From contig OX438747.1 of assembly GCA_949316235.1 (NCBI GenBank), forward strand, positions 33,991,601-34,055,600: a DNA stretch of 64,000 bases, given 5' to 3'. The position numbers and the translations under genes are program-made. Under the pieces are notes generated by a model. That model saw only the letters and a list, made by a program, of their open reading frames with translations. It was not told the origin of the DNA and ran no database searches. Shown one piece after another: positions 1-10,080 of this stretch. This DNA comes from Oegoconia quadripuncta (taxonomy: Eukaryota; Arthropoda; Insecta; Lepidoptera; Autostichidae). Positions within the stretch are counted from its first letter, which is position 1; the number at the start of each line of letters is the position of its first letter.

Positions 1-303
1 CTGGTTATGCAAACGGACTGGTTATGTCCATGATTGTGTCTCATCTAAATAATCTGATATTTTATAATATGCTTTCTTAATAAGTTTCTGTTTTATAGTA
101 TCTTTAAATTTATTGAAAGGAAGATTTTGTATATCAACAGGAACTTTATTGAAAAAGCGTATACATAACCTTTTGAATGAATTACTGACTTTGTGGAGGC
201 GACTTATGTGACCTGCAAGTGTATCTTTATTTCTTGTATTGACATCATGTTTGTCACTATTTTTCCTAAATGATGCTATATTTTTTTGACATATATTAGA
301 TAA
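1..303 (-). repeat. CR1/Jockey-type LINE 3' fragment
   Basis: Nearly the same sequence lies at about 61604-61905. Read on the minus strand it gives the end of a reverse-transcriptase ORF (FNKVPVDIQNLP-type motif, then NKFK). It is 5'-truncated and cut by the window edge. Confidence 0.75.
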
Positions 304-311
304 TATCCCTT

Positions 312-387
312 CCCATAATAATCATTTCTTAGATTCGCTGAAACTTTTATAAAGCGGTTACTTTTAAAGATTAACGCTGCCTATTTT
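312..387. repeat. Fragment shared with the mariner MITE at 53683-54094
   Basis: About 75 bases match 53881-53956 with few changes (both contain AGATTCGCTGAAACTT). It abuts the palindrome starting at 385, so the two may be parts of one rearranged element. Confidence 0.6.
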
Positions 388-750
388 ACGTTACGATTTG
401 TATGGAGAAATGTGTAGCGCCTCTATCGGATAGTTTGCAAAACGATTTTTTTCATTGGGACTTTTTTCGTAAAAGCGAACGCGATGGTAAAGTTAAAAAC
501 GAGACAAAACACACACTTCGCACACTGGTTTTAAACAGACACAACTTCCCAGCTTTCAAGTGTTTTTGCCATTCGTATTACTGGCGCTATTATTCGCGGT
601 AGCCTTCAGTGTGCGAAGTGTGAGTTTTGTCTCGTTTTTTAACTTTACCATTGCGTTCGCGTTTACGCAAAAAGTAACTATGAAAAAAATCGTTTTGCAA
701 ACTATCCGATAGAGGCGCTACACATTTCTCCATACAAATCGTAACGTAAA
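385..750. repeat. Palindromic (foldback) repeat, arms of about 150 bp
   Basis: The left arm beginning TTACGTTACGATTTG near 385 is repeated as its reverse complement up to 750, through the GTGTAGCGCCTC and GTTTTGCAAACTATCC words, with a short centre near 550-600. A third, diverged copy of the inner part (GAACGCGGTAGTAAAGT) follows at about 752-800. An open frame at 402-602 lies inside one arm and is not a gene. Confidence 0.75.
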
Positions 751-1050
751 CGTGAACGCGGTAGTAAAGTCAGGTCGAAACAAAACTCACACTCCGCCCC
801 CGTTTATAAAAAGTACTGTGTGCTCCGCCCTCTGCTACCGCCACGCTCACTGCATCTAGGCGCATTCCGTGGTGTATACGAAAGCAGAGGGTCGAGTTCA
901 CTCGCCCTCCTTCCCCATAGGGATGGCCTTAGTGCTATGTTGCATTTCATTCGCTACACTCCCATTTACCGAGGGGGGAAGTGGGAAACCTTTTTCTTAC
1001 TTACACACCCTATTTCTTTAATTAGCCTGGGGTCCAAGGTAGCAATAGAG

Positions 1051-1134
1051 CCATCGTACCGTGCAGGGAGAAATAGACAGTACTATAAAACTGGTTTTAA
1101 TTTAGGTTAGTTGGTGTACATCCGAATCGACACC
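1051..1134. repeat. End of a TIR element related to 27123-27585
   Basis: The stretch ending TCCGAATCGACACC, and the AACTGGTTTTAATTTAG before it, match the right end of the element at 27123-27585. Only one end is visible here. Between 751 and 1050 I see no gene. Confidence 0.55.
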
Positions 1135-1140
1135 AATCTA

Positions 1141-2160
1141 TGCCGAATTAGTCTCCGCATTTAGGACGATGTCATCAACGCTTCGTAGTTTCCGATGTCC
1201 CGACAAATATGATAGGTAGTCTAATAAGCACTTACTGGACACACACGCACAACGCCCACACAAAAATTAATTAAATCTCTTTAATTACAAGTGAGTTGGC
1301 CCTTCACTGTTCACTCAAAGGAATTGCGAGTTATACTGCATAATAGATTAACTAATTTCACTATTATCAAAAGCATTTGTATTGTAAGCTGATATCAAAT
1401 ACGTGATTGACATTTAATAATATTGAAACATCAAGGGGAATCACCTGCAAGTATACCAGAGAACTAGACGAAATAATAATTATACCAGATGAGTTTTTTT
1501 ACCGTAAGAAACAAAATAGGGTATATTAGGTAAGTGAAATAGAAGTTATTGGTGTTGGGCAGCGCAATAATTGTTAGTGTTATGTGGGTAATTTTGTTAT
1601 TAATTATATTACTTTCTTTGATTACCCTTATTATGTTTTGAATCGTTTTGGGATAAGGTAGTTGTAGAAATTGATTTGTGTAACTACCTACATTGTATGT
1701 TGAACAGTTTGAGTTGGGGTAGATGTAGAAAATGTTTATTTGGACTACCCACTTTGTAACTTAATGTTAAAGAGAGACAAATTGTAAATATCAATCTGCC
1801 CAATTGAGATACTAGTTGAGTGCCAACCCTTTGCATTTAAGAAAGCTGCCTGCGTGCAGCCGGCCAGTCTTATTTTACCAGTCACAGTGCGCTCAGTCAT
1901 ATTTATACAGTGAAAATAGAAGAATAAATAATAAGAAGAAAGCTTTAGTTTTCTTTGTGTGCATCCTGACTAGTGTTTGTGCCCCGGCTTCGCTCATTCA
2001 AGTGAGCAGTGTGTGTTCGTCCCGCTCGTATCGTCGCACCTCTTCGTTTATTGTGGCGAGTGTCGTCAACAATTGGCATAGGTAGTTTATTTTTACGAAA
2101 CCATCATCGACGCAAGCGCCTGCCGGAGATTGATATGCGACTGCCGGGATTCATAGGGTA
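1141..2160. other. No gene recognised
   Basis: AT-rich sequence. The open frame at 1816-2085 has no recognisable domain and no convincing splice context. A TTGGGGTAGATGTAG-like phrase recurs around 1650-1750, which suggests old repeat material. Confidence 0.5.
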
Positions 2161-2164
2161 ACTA

Positions 2165-2335
2165 TAATGCGAAATTTATTTGGAACTCATATTTTCTCCA
2201 AGTTTTAATTTACAATACAATACTGAAAAGAGTACAATTAGGCGGCCTTATCACTAAGAGCGATCCCTTCCAGGCAACCTTTGGGTGTAGGAGTATAACT
2301 TTATAGAACAGGCAGGTTGTGCAAAATACGGATGC
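2165..2335 (-). repeat. LINE 3' end (family also at 23236-23760, 60930-61015, 62780-63440)
   Basis: The phrase GCGGCCTTATCACTAAGAGC followed by CAACCTTTGGGT recurs at the other sites in the same orientation. These look like 5'-truncated copies of one retrotransposon tail; the clade is not resolved. Confidence 0.5.
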
Positions 2336-2359
2336 AGATATGAAATAGCTATCTATATA

Positions 2360-2829
2360 CAGGGTGTCCAGTAAATAGCACGACAAACGAAAAGGGAAGA
2401 TAGATGAAAGGTTGACCTACCAGACAAAAAAAAATGACCTTAGTAAAAGTGTCACCGTTTTCAAGATATAAATTTTTTATGTTTTTTTCTTAAAACTGCC
2501 GCTTTTTATCTGTTTGTTGTTGTTATGTGTAGAAATAACCAGATATTTTTCTTATTTTTTCTGTCAAATATTTTCAGATAGTTGCTGTACTATATTTAAA
2601 TATCATTTTGTTAAATACAAGTAGGTAACCCTGAGAAAATAATTTTTTATTCCTAATTTTTTTTTTTGAAAATTGATTTAATTATGTTTGACCTTCAGCG
2701 GTGAGAAAAAAATTTATTGGACTGCTGCTGCACATTCCCTTAAAAAATTACCTGTTTAGTAGGGATTTCAGAAAGGTAAAATAAAATACACCTTTATTTT
2801 TAAATAAAAAGATACAGCATTTTTTCTGC
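2360..2829. repeat. Left terminal inverted repeat of the DD41D transposon
   Basis: Matches the reverse complement of 4632-5100 along about 470 bases with few differences, including the internal CAGCGGTGAGAAAAAAAT and TAGTAGGGATTTCAGAAAGG words. Confidence 0.9.
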
Positions 2830-3045
2830 CAAAGTGGCAAATTTCGGTCAAAAGTAATTGATGATTAATTTTTCTTTTTTTGCTTAGCAGCGTTACTTAT
2901 TATTGAACTAGTTAAAATTTAAGCCAGTTTATTTAAAAATAAGCAAAAGTTAAATAAAATACACACTTTGGATTAAAAATGAACACATTTATTACCAAAC
3001 AAAATTTACATTTAATATTTTTGTATTCTCTACGATCATAAGTAA

Positions 3046-4122
3046 TCAATCAAACACAGTTAATAGGTGTTCGAATTGCCGACCTTCCACTCTAATACAA
3101 GCTCGGCACCTCTTAAGGAATGATCTTTTTAATCCTCTCAAACTTAATTGGGAAATGTCTTGAGCAGCCGAGGAGATTTGTTGTCGTAAGTGTTCTTCGT
3201 TTTGGATAGCTTTATTGTAGACTTTGTCCTTCAAGCAACCCCAGTAAAAGAAATCTAGGGGATTTAGATCCGGCGATCGAGCGGGCCACGCGATTGTACC
3301 CGATCGTCCGATCCATCGGCGGGGGTATCGCTCATTCAAATGAGCCCTTACTTGTATGCCGTAGTGAGCAGGGCAGCCGTCATGTTGGAGCCACAATGTA
3401 CGCCGCTGCTCTAGCGAGACATCTTCTAATAAAATTGGTAATTGATTCTCCAAGAACTCTAAATAATTATTAGAGTTGAGAATTGGCGGCAGTTCAACGG
3501 GTCCCAGTATTTGGCCATTAAAAATTCCCGTCCACAAAATTTTATACTGGTACTGAGACCGATCTTCTCGCATTTCGTGTAGATTAGTTATCTGCCAACT
3601 GTGGAGGTTGTGAAGATTGAAGTAGCCATCCCGTTTGCATGCTGACTCATCGCTCCAAATTATTCTGTCAAAAAAATTTGGATCAGATTGATGCCTTTCT
3701 AACATTTCTCGGCAAAATCTAACTCTGGCCGGGTAATCCCTTGGTTGCAAACTTTGGACTCGCTGAATATGGTAAGGATGTAAATTATGACGTTGTAAGA
3801 TTTTGTGAGCGGTGGATTTTGGTATCCCAGTACGCCTTTCAATCATTCGCACCGAAGTTGATGGATCTTCTTCGACTTCGTCCAAGACAATGTCATCATC
3901 TACTGTTGCAGGCCGTCCTGCGCCGCTACGTTGTCCAGGTATGCGTCCTTCGGAAATTGCTCTATGAGTTCGGTTAAACACTTCATGGCCCGGATGATGG
4001 CGGTTGGGGTACCGCTCAGCATAAAGCCTTGCGGCAGCTCTGGCGTTGCAGCGGCTTTCACCATAAATCAGGTGCATATCCGCATATTCATGCGACGTGT
4101 ACGTGTGAGGTTGATGCGCCAT
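3046..4122 (-). CDS. Tc1/mariner-superfamily transposase (DD41D)
   Basis: 358 residues, one exon, no stops or frameshifts. Residues about 10-65 form a helical N-terminal DNA-binding region like the DUF4817 domain seen in insect transposases; residues 75-125 form a second helix-turn-helix (SVRMIERRTGIPKSTAHKIL). The DDE catalytic core follows: D158 in IIWSDES, D248 in LQHDGCPAH and D290 in SPDLNPLDFFYW. There are 41 residues between the second and third acids, unlike the 34 of classical mariners. DD41D elements are known (the rosa-type mariners of fruit flies), but I cannot say whether this belongs to that group. The ATG at 4122 precedes the first domain. The protein should cut and rejoin at the terminal repeats, at TA. 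Small frames overlapping it on either strand are shadows. Confidence 0.92.
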   Translation of the reverse strand: MAHQPHTYTSHEYADMHLIYGESRCNARAAARLYAERYPNRHHPGHEVFNRTHRAISEGRIPGQRSGAGRPATVDDDIVLDEVEEDPSTSVRMIERRTGIPKSTAHKILQRHNLHPYHIQRVQSLQPRDYPARVRFCREMLERHQSDPNFFDRIIWSDESACKRDGYFNLHNLHSWQITNLHEMREDRSQYQYKILWTGIFNGQILGPVELPPILNSNNYLEFLENQLPILLEDVSLEQRRTLWLQHDGCPAHYGIQVRAHLNERYPRRWIGRSGTIAWPARSPDLNPLDFFYWGCLKDKVYNKAIQNEEHLRQQISSAAQDISQLSLRGLKRSFLKRCRACIRVEGRQFEHLLTVFD

Positions 4123-4631
4123 TGCCGAAGTTCACGCAAATCAACACAGTTCAACTTCACAAAATCCAATCGAAACAAATAAAACAAAGTCCAAGAGAGC
4201 TCCAAATCGTTAGTGATATCACAATTATCAATACCCAAATCGTTAAGCAAATCAGAGTCCAAGTTGAAAGGCAAATAGTACGACAACAAAACAACAGTGA
4301 TATCAAAGAGAGATGTGCACAAGAGAGCGTCAAGGACAGTACTGATTGTGTAAGAAAGGGGGCGGGGCAAAGGCCAAGGATGCATACTTTAATTATCGTA
4401 AGAGCAAGACAGCAAACATCTTTACACACAGAAAAATAAGAGATGCTATTAGTCATTGTGTACCATTTTTCGAATTCCGATTTCCAAGGTCATGAAAAGG
4501 TTTGTCACTATTAGATGCGCAGATAACAATTTCAAGGTTTTTTAACAATTAAGCACTTCAGTGGTCAGTAAAAAGATGTAATTTTACTTTAAATTTGAAT
4601 ATTGGATTTAAGTGTGAACCAGACCCCTCGA

Positions 4632-5100
4632 CGGAAAAAATGCTGTATCTTTTTATTTAAAAATAAAGGTGTATTTTATTTTACCTTTCTGAAATCCCTA
4701 CTAAACAGGTAAATTTTTAAGGGAATGTGCAGCAGCAGTCCAATACATTTTTTTCTCACCGCTGAAGGTCAAACATAATTAAAACAATTTTCAAAAAAAA
4801 AAATTAGGAATAAAAAATTATTTTCTCAGGGTTACCTACTTGTATTTAACAAAATGATATTTAAATATAGTACAGCAACTATCTGAAAATATTTGACAGA
4901 AAAAATAAGAAAAATATCTGGTTATTTCTACACATAACAACAACAAACAGATAAAAAGCGGCAGTTTTAAGAAAAAAACATAAAAAATTTATATCTTGAA
5001 AACGGTGACACTTTTACTAAGGTCATTTTTTTTTGTCTGGTAGGTCAACCTTTCATCTATCTTCCCTTCTCGTTTGTCGTGCTATTTACTGGACACCCTG
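4632..5100. repeat. Right terminal inverted repeat of the DD41D transposon
   Basis: Reverse complement of 2360-2829. It starts just upstream of the transposase ORF on the minus strand, so it probably carries the transposase promoter (inference). Confidence 0.9.
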
Positions 5101-5340
5101 TATATATATATATGTAATTTAATTATATAATTATGTGGAATAGACTACAAATGCGATCCAGTTCAAAGATACTTTATTTCTCATAAAGACAGCAGTCACT
5201 TACATGAGAAAAAGGATAATTAAATAATAGTAAATGAAATCGATCAAATGATACAACACATTGGACATTGGACACATAGTTACATATAATAATATGTAGA
5301 TGTTAAATTTCTATCTTATTTTGTTCATTTAGTGACTTAA

Positions 5341-6950
5341 CAAATAATGGGTCGGGTGGCGATTCACACCACAAACGGTTCGCACCGCGGTGTGAAACGA
5401 CCCATTCAATTTTTGAAGAGCCCCTTTCGCACCAGTGGTGTGAATCGCCACCTGCAAATTTTGAATGGGTCGATTCGCACCACAAGGTAAATGACCTTTG
5501 ATTCGGAAGTTGATTCTGTTTCGGACTCATAATAAAATATTTCACCTAGGTAAATAGAAAAGTAGTAAGTAAAAATGTATAAATCATTTTTTTAACATAA
5601 TAGATTGCTTTACTTTTATTATTATAAAGAAGTAAATATACTCAACGTTAAAAATATTTTTTTTATTAAAAAATAAGCTTCTATGTATACTGGCTAGACT
5701 AGAGAATTACTACAATATAACCACAAAATAAATACAAAGTGTTATTTATGATTATTTGTGATTATTTTAAGATTATCTATTTAGCCTACAAAGATTAGTT
5801 TAAGTTTCATCATCATCATCTGATTTAAGAGCCATGCTCTTGTCGGTGGAGATTTTTCCATATCTCTCTGCTCTCCGCCTTCCTCTTGACCTCCTGATAC
5901 AACACGACGTTCAACTTCTCTTTTGTTTGCTGCATGTAGCTTATTCTCGGTCTTCCTCTTTTTCATTTCCCGTTTAAGTTTACATGACTTTTATTACTTG
6001 ATTTTTATAATTATTTAAAAATGTTATAATAAAAAAAAATTATATAAAAAAAATGTAATCAATCTTTGAAAAAGAAACTGGTAATAGTGTCCGTGATATG
6101 ATAACAAACAACTTTCCCATACAAACATAGGTCGAAATGTAAAAAAAATTTTTGGATTTCCCATACTAAGTTGTGTCACGTGACCGAACACTTTGCATTG
6201 GAAGGCCACTATCACCAGCTTTTTTTATAGATATAGATAGATAGGTCGAACGTAGGTCGTAGAATAGGTCTAAACTACATGCAGCAAACAAAAGAGAAGT
6301 TGAACGTCGTGTCGTATCAGGAGGTCAAGAGGAAGGCGGAGAGCAGAGAGATATGGAAAAATCTCCACCAACAAGAGCATGGCTCTTAAATCAGATGATG
6401 ATGATGAATCTTAAACTAATCTTTGTAGGCTAAATAGATAAATCTTTGTAGGCTAAATAGATAATCTTAAAATAATCACAAATAATCATAAATAATACTT
6501 TGTATTTATTTTGTGGTTATATTGTAGTAATTCTCTGGTCTAGCCAGTATACATAGAAGCTTATTTTTTAGTAAAAAAAATATTTTTACCTTCCTTATTT
6601 AAACAATAAAGCGTATTTGATTGATTGATTGATTGATTTTTAACGTTGAGTATATTTACTTCTTTATAATAATAAAAGTAAAGCAATCTATTATGTTAAA
6701 AAAATGATTTATACATTTTTACTTACTACTTTTCTATTTACCTAGGTGAAATATTTTATTATGAGTCTGAAACAGAATCAACTTCCGAATCAAAGGTCAT
6801 TTACCTTGTGGTGCGAATCGACCCATTCAAAATTTGCAGGTGGCGATTCACACCACTGGTGCGAAAGGGGCTCTTCAAAAATTGAATGGGTCGTTTCGCA
6901 CCGCGGTGCGAACCGTTTGTGGTGTGAATCGCCACCCGACCCCAAATAAT
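5341..6950. mobile_element. Large foldback element with 8-bp target duplication
   Basis: Arms of about 600 bp (5349-5960 and about 6275-6942) are reverse complements around a spacer of roughly 310 bp. The outermost bases are GGGTCGGGTGGCGATTC and its complement. CAAATAAT flanks the element directly at 5341-5348 and 6943-6950. The right arm has gained a GATT-repeat insertion near 6590-6645 and a small tandem duplication of AATCTTTGTAGGCTAAATAG at 6418-6463. No transposase is coded. An 8-bp duplication fits hAT, P or related families, but the ends are not a standard hAT start. Confidence 0.85.
5781..5966 (-). pseudogene. Retrotransposon ORF C-terminal fragment inside the foldback arm
   Basis: On the minus strand the frame reads REVERRVVSGGQEEGG and then KSPPTRAW. 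A related stretch at 48180-48290 reads VSYQEVKENAEYREVWKGLH, so both look like the tail of one reverse-transcriptase ORF. The mirror copy lies at about 6280-6400. A short scrap also occurs at 10650-10680. Confidence 0.45.
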
Positions 6951-7045
6951 CTAGTAATTCTACAAATCTTTAAGATGTATGTGTATAGTTATTGTTTTAT
7001 GTTTGACAATCACTTTTATTCTAGAAATCATAAATTCACGGAACT

Positions 7046-7905
7046 GGGGCCCGATTCTCAGTTCATGCGAGATATCTCTAATTCGAGATAATGTCTAATC
7101 GTGGAATGTCGATTAAAAATGTCTATGATACGAAAGAAACGTATTCTCGTGGTCGCTAGAGATAAAATGTCACGAACTATTGGGATGTCGATCTAAGTGA
7201 CGTTCCGTTTTATCGATTGTGTTTAGTCGTAATCGAGATCAACGAATCCAGCCTTAAAATAGGTTCTGAAATATAAGACTTAACCGACTTCATTTCAGAG
7301 TATAAATAAACTACAAGGTATTGCTTTATTATTGAAATCTAACGAAAAAGATTCCACAGAATGACTGGTTTGTTAAACAAATCCGCGTAAAACGTAACTC
7401 AAGCAAGTGGCAATCTGACATGTCAATTCGAGGCGGAACAAATTTAAAAAAACAAAGCATTATCCCGCATTTCATATGGGTCTTGGCGCCATAGGCGTTG
7501 TCTACGAGGAAACTCTGCTAAGATTCGAGCTTCTTCTACGACATCACCAATAAATGAAGATATAAAATTGTCAACTCCTATTACTTCGTCACCTAACATT
7601 GTCCAATTTGTCGATTTAAGAGCTAAATAAATGGCACTTAGACGATAAATCACACAAAAACACAAACACTTTTCCAATACCAAAACTGGCAGAAAGAAAT
7701 GTCACTACGATACCTACGATTTGACGATTAGAGATCCAATGTCGACTGACATTTACCACTCGTTGTAAGTCGAGCGCTGGGAATAGACAATTCTCTAACG
7801 TGACATTTTGAGAATACGAAAATTCAGTTTCATTCGACATTCGCCATTTTATTTCGAGATATGTCGAATACGACATAATGTCTACTGCGCGAGAATCGCC
7901 CTCCA
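7046..7905 (-). mobile_element. Deleted Harbinger-like element (tentative)
   Basis: Bounded by imperfect inverted ends: GGGCCCGATTCTC at 7048 and GAGAATCGCCC ending near 7901, with ATGTCG words inside both. The minus-strand frame at 7444-7683 resembles the start of a HARBI1-type nuclease. No clear target duplication is visible. The MITE at 12137-12283 has similar ends. Confidence 0.45.
7444..7683 (-). pseudogene. Possible HARBI1-like transposase N-terminal fragment
   Basis: The frame ends with EFPRRQRLWRQDPYEMRDN and then a stop. An arginine-rich stretch followed by (D/N)P(Y/F)E is typical of the start of Harbinger nucleases, but the DDE core is absent, so this can only be the remnant of an internally deleted element. 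The family call rests on this one short motif. Confidence 0.35.
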
Positions 7906-8119
7906 GTATGTATGACTTAATATTGTAAAAGTGAATTAAATAAATCTAATCTAATCTAACCTAATCATAACACCCGTGGTTTTTCGTTGGGGTTTAAAAA
8001 CTGTGTACAACACTACAACTCCACTCCAAAAACCAGGTCTTATGTTTCGTAATTTCCTTCTCGTTTGTTTCTTTCCTTAAGTGTTTCTTCCTCAATCACC
8101 ATATCTCTGCTCTAATACA

Positions 8120-8463
8120 CTTTTTTTTTCTTTTTTTTTATGCACAACGGGTTGGTACTTGACCTCAATCACACCTGATGTTAAGTGAAGATGAGGTTGA
8201 AGGTGGAAGCGTACTGACCCGGAAACCCCAACACATTTGGGGGACTGACTATCTTAGCTCTGACAACCGAAACACAACAAGGCTATTAACATTGCTGCTT
8301 GGTGGCAGATTTAGATAAGATGGTGGTAGCTAGCCAGGCGGACATTTAAAATGCCCTACCAGCTACCAAACCGAGTACATAAACATGTACCCCGCTGGGG
8401 ATGGAACCAGCTACCTCCGAATCGTAAACCCAATGTTGTTTACATTGAGCCACGGAGGTGGTT
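8120..8463 (-). repeat. tRNA-derived SINE, full-length copy (family S1)
   Basis: Minus strand. The head reads CCTCCGTGGCTCAATGTAAAC with a degraded B-box-like GGTTCCATCCCC, then the body and the tail CTTAACATCAGGTGTGATTGAGGTCAAGTACC ends in A-rich sequence. Other copies: 19010-19336, 54911-55240, 62230-62490; partial copies at 14884-14945, 48035-48150 and 51140-51230. Confidence 0.85.
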
Positions 8464-9510
8464 ATACAAAAATAATTTTGCTGGATATTGCCGAGCGGTT
8501 CATGTCCACGCATTCTTATCATTCAGATAGTCAGAAATATTATAATAGCCTTTGGCTATTAGCGTTTGGGTGCTCCAAACATTAAAAGGTTAATGCATCC
8601 ACGTTCCGAAATGTACAAAAATGCAAATTTTAAGGGGAGTGAACCCATTGCCGTTTAAATGTAGAAGTACATATATGTTATTGGTTATATTTTCAGATAC
8701 TCCACAAGAGTGAATTTTTTCAATAATTCTAATGCATCCTGCAACTACAAAATTGGGATGGCCCCGCAGGAATCGGGACAGTTGGCCGCCTGATTCCTAA
8801 TGGTTGGAATAGCATAATATAATATACCATACAATTACAGAAATATTAACAAAAATTTTAAAACTCACTCGAAATTCCACGGGCCTCCACTTCAGTTCCA
8901 GATTGCTTTTAACAATTCTTTTTTTAAATTACAGGAGTTTGTTACAATAATTTAATTCAGAAGCACCGAACGTCCATCGAAGATGCGAAAATGTTCAAAC
9001 CTTTATAGTTTGCCTGTCTTTGACAGTATCAAATATAAATGATATATTTTTTGGTTCGATCGTGACGGCGGAATTGTAAAAAAGGGTATACCTCTGTGTG
9101 TATACCTATATATAAATGGAATGTCATTTACAACAACCCGGAATGCATCATTAGCTTAATGTACCTGGCATGGTAATAGGCATGATAATTTTTAATGGAT
9201 TCTTGCTAACTTATCATAACCCAACAATATCGATGTTTACGCGTCATATTTTTATCGAAATAATCTACTAGTAGAAAAATATGTGAATTTATATTATCGC
9301 AGAAAAATACTATTAGATTTCAAATTACCCAGTAATCATTTCGAAACGATAACAAAAACTTACCAGAAACAATAATGTTCTGTTAATACGCACACTATTT
9401 GTGAAAACAAATAATTACTTCTTCGAAATTCCTTTCGCCGAAATTCATACAAAAATTTGCATTTTAGCAAATCCGCGCACAATAAACAGTCCGGTCCGGT
9501 TGACAACTGT
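8464..9510. other. No gene recognised
   Basis: Only short frames without domains. Nothing beyond AT-rich intergenic sequence can be supported. Confidence 0.5.
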
Positions 9511-10020
9511 TTTTTTTTTTCGTTCTCTCCTCTTGGAGAAGGCAAAGGGATCTAGCCCATACAACCATGTCTTATTTATGTTATTTCTTCAGTTTATAAG
9601 TCAGTCGCAGTCAAAACAAGTCATTCGATGTAGACTTGGCGTATACAGAGTTAGTTAGAATGGCAGAATATTGTGCAGCAAACGTTAGTGATGGTGCTTT
9701 TTCTTTATAATTCTTGTAATTTGTAGCTTAGTAATGGCAAAATATTGTGCAGCAAATGTTATTGTTGGTGTACACCTGTACTTTCACCTGAAAGGAAGTG
9801 TTAATTAAAGTGCGTAACGGAGCTTTCGGGTTCCCACAAGAAGCCGCCAAAATCTTTTTTAAAGCATTCTCCCACTTTACTGAAGAATGATTTGACCGTG
9901 ACTAGACTCTGTATACGCAAAGTATACGACGAATTACTTGTTTTGACTGCGACTGACTTATAAACTGAAGAAATGAGAGAAATAAAATTTTTCACTCGAA
10001 ACTGGCAGTAATGTCCCTCG
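9511..10020. repeat. Rearranged head-to-head copies of the poly(A) SINE-like family S3
   Basis: 9511-9655 is minus-strand family sequence starting at a T run; 9656-9995 is plus-strand sequence with the phrase GGCAGAATATTGTGCAGCAA twice. It resembles the clean copy at 17251-17649. The flank at 9996-10080 is shared with 58640-58735, so a larger unit has moved or been duplicated. Confidence 0.65.
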
Positions 10021-10080
10021 ACAGTGAGGTTGACTGGTTGCCATCCTCAAAAATAAGAAGAAACAGAATGGAATACTTCA

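Larger units (their letters stand above)
2360..5100 (-). mobile_element. Complete Tc1/mariner-superfamily DNA transposon, DD41D type
   Basis: The element is 2741 bp, begins CAGGGTGTCCAGTAAATAG and ends with the reverse complement, and is flanked by TA on both sides (2358-2359 and 5101-5102), the usual target duplication of this superfamily. The inverted repeats are very long: 2360-2829 against 4632-5100. Between them lies one intact minus-strand transposase ORF. Tc1/mariner elements usually have repeats of about 30-250 bp, so arms near 470 bp are unusual. Full-length arms, TA duplications and an unbroken ORF suggest a fairly recent insertion. Confidence 0.9.

Noticed and set aside
820..1110. 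96-codon open frame as a gene
   Set aside because: Overlaps a transposon end at 1051-1134; no domain, splice context or composition signal.
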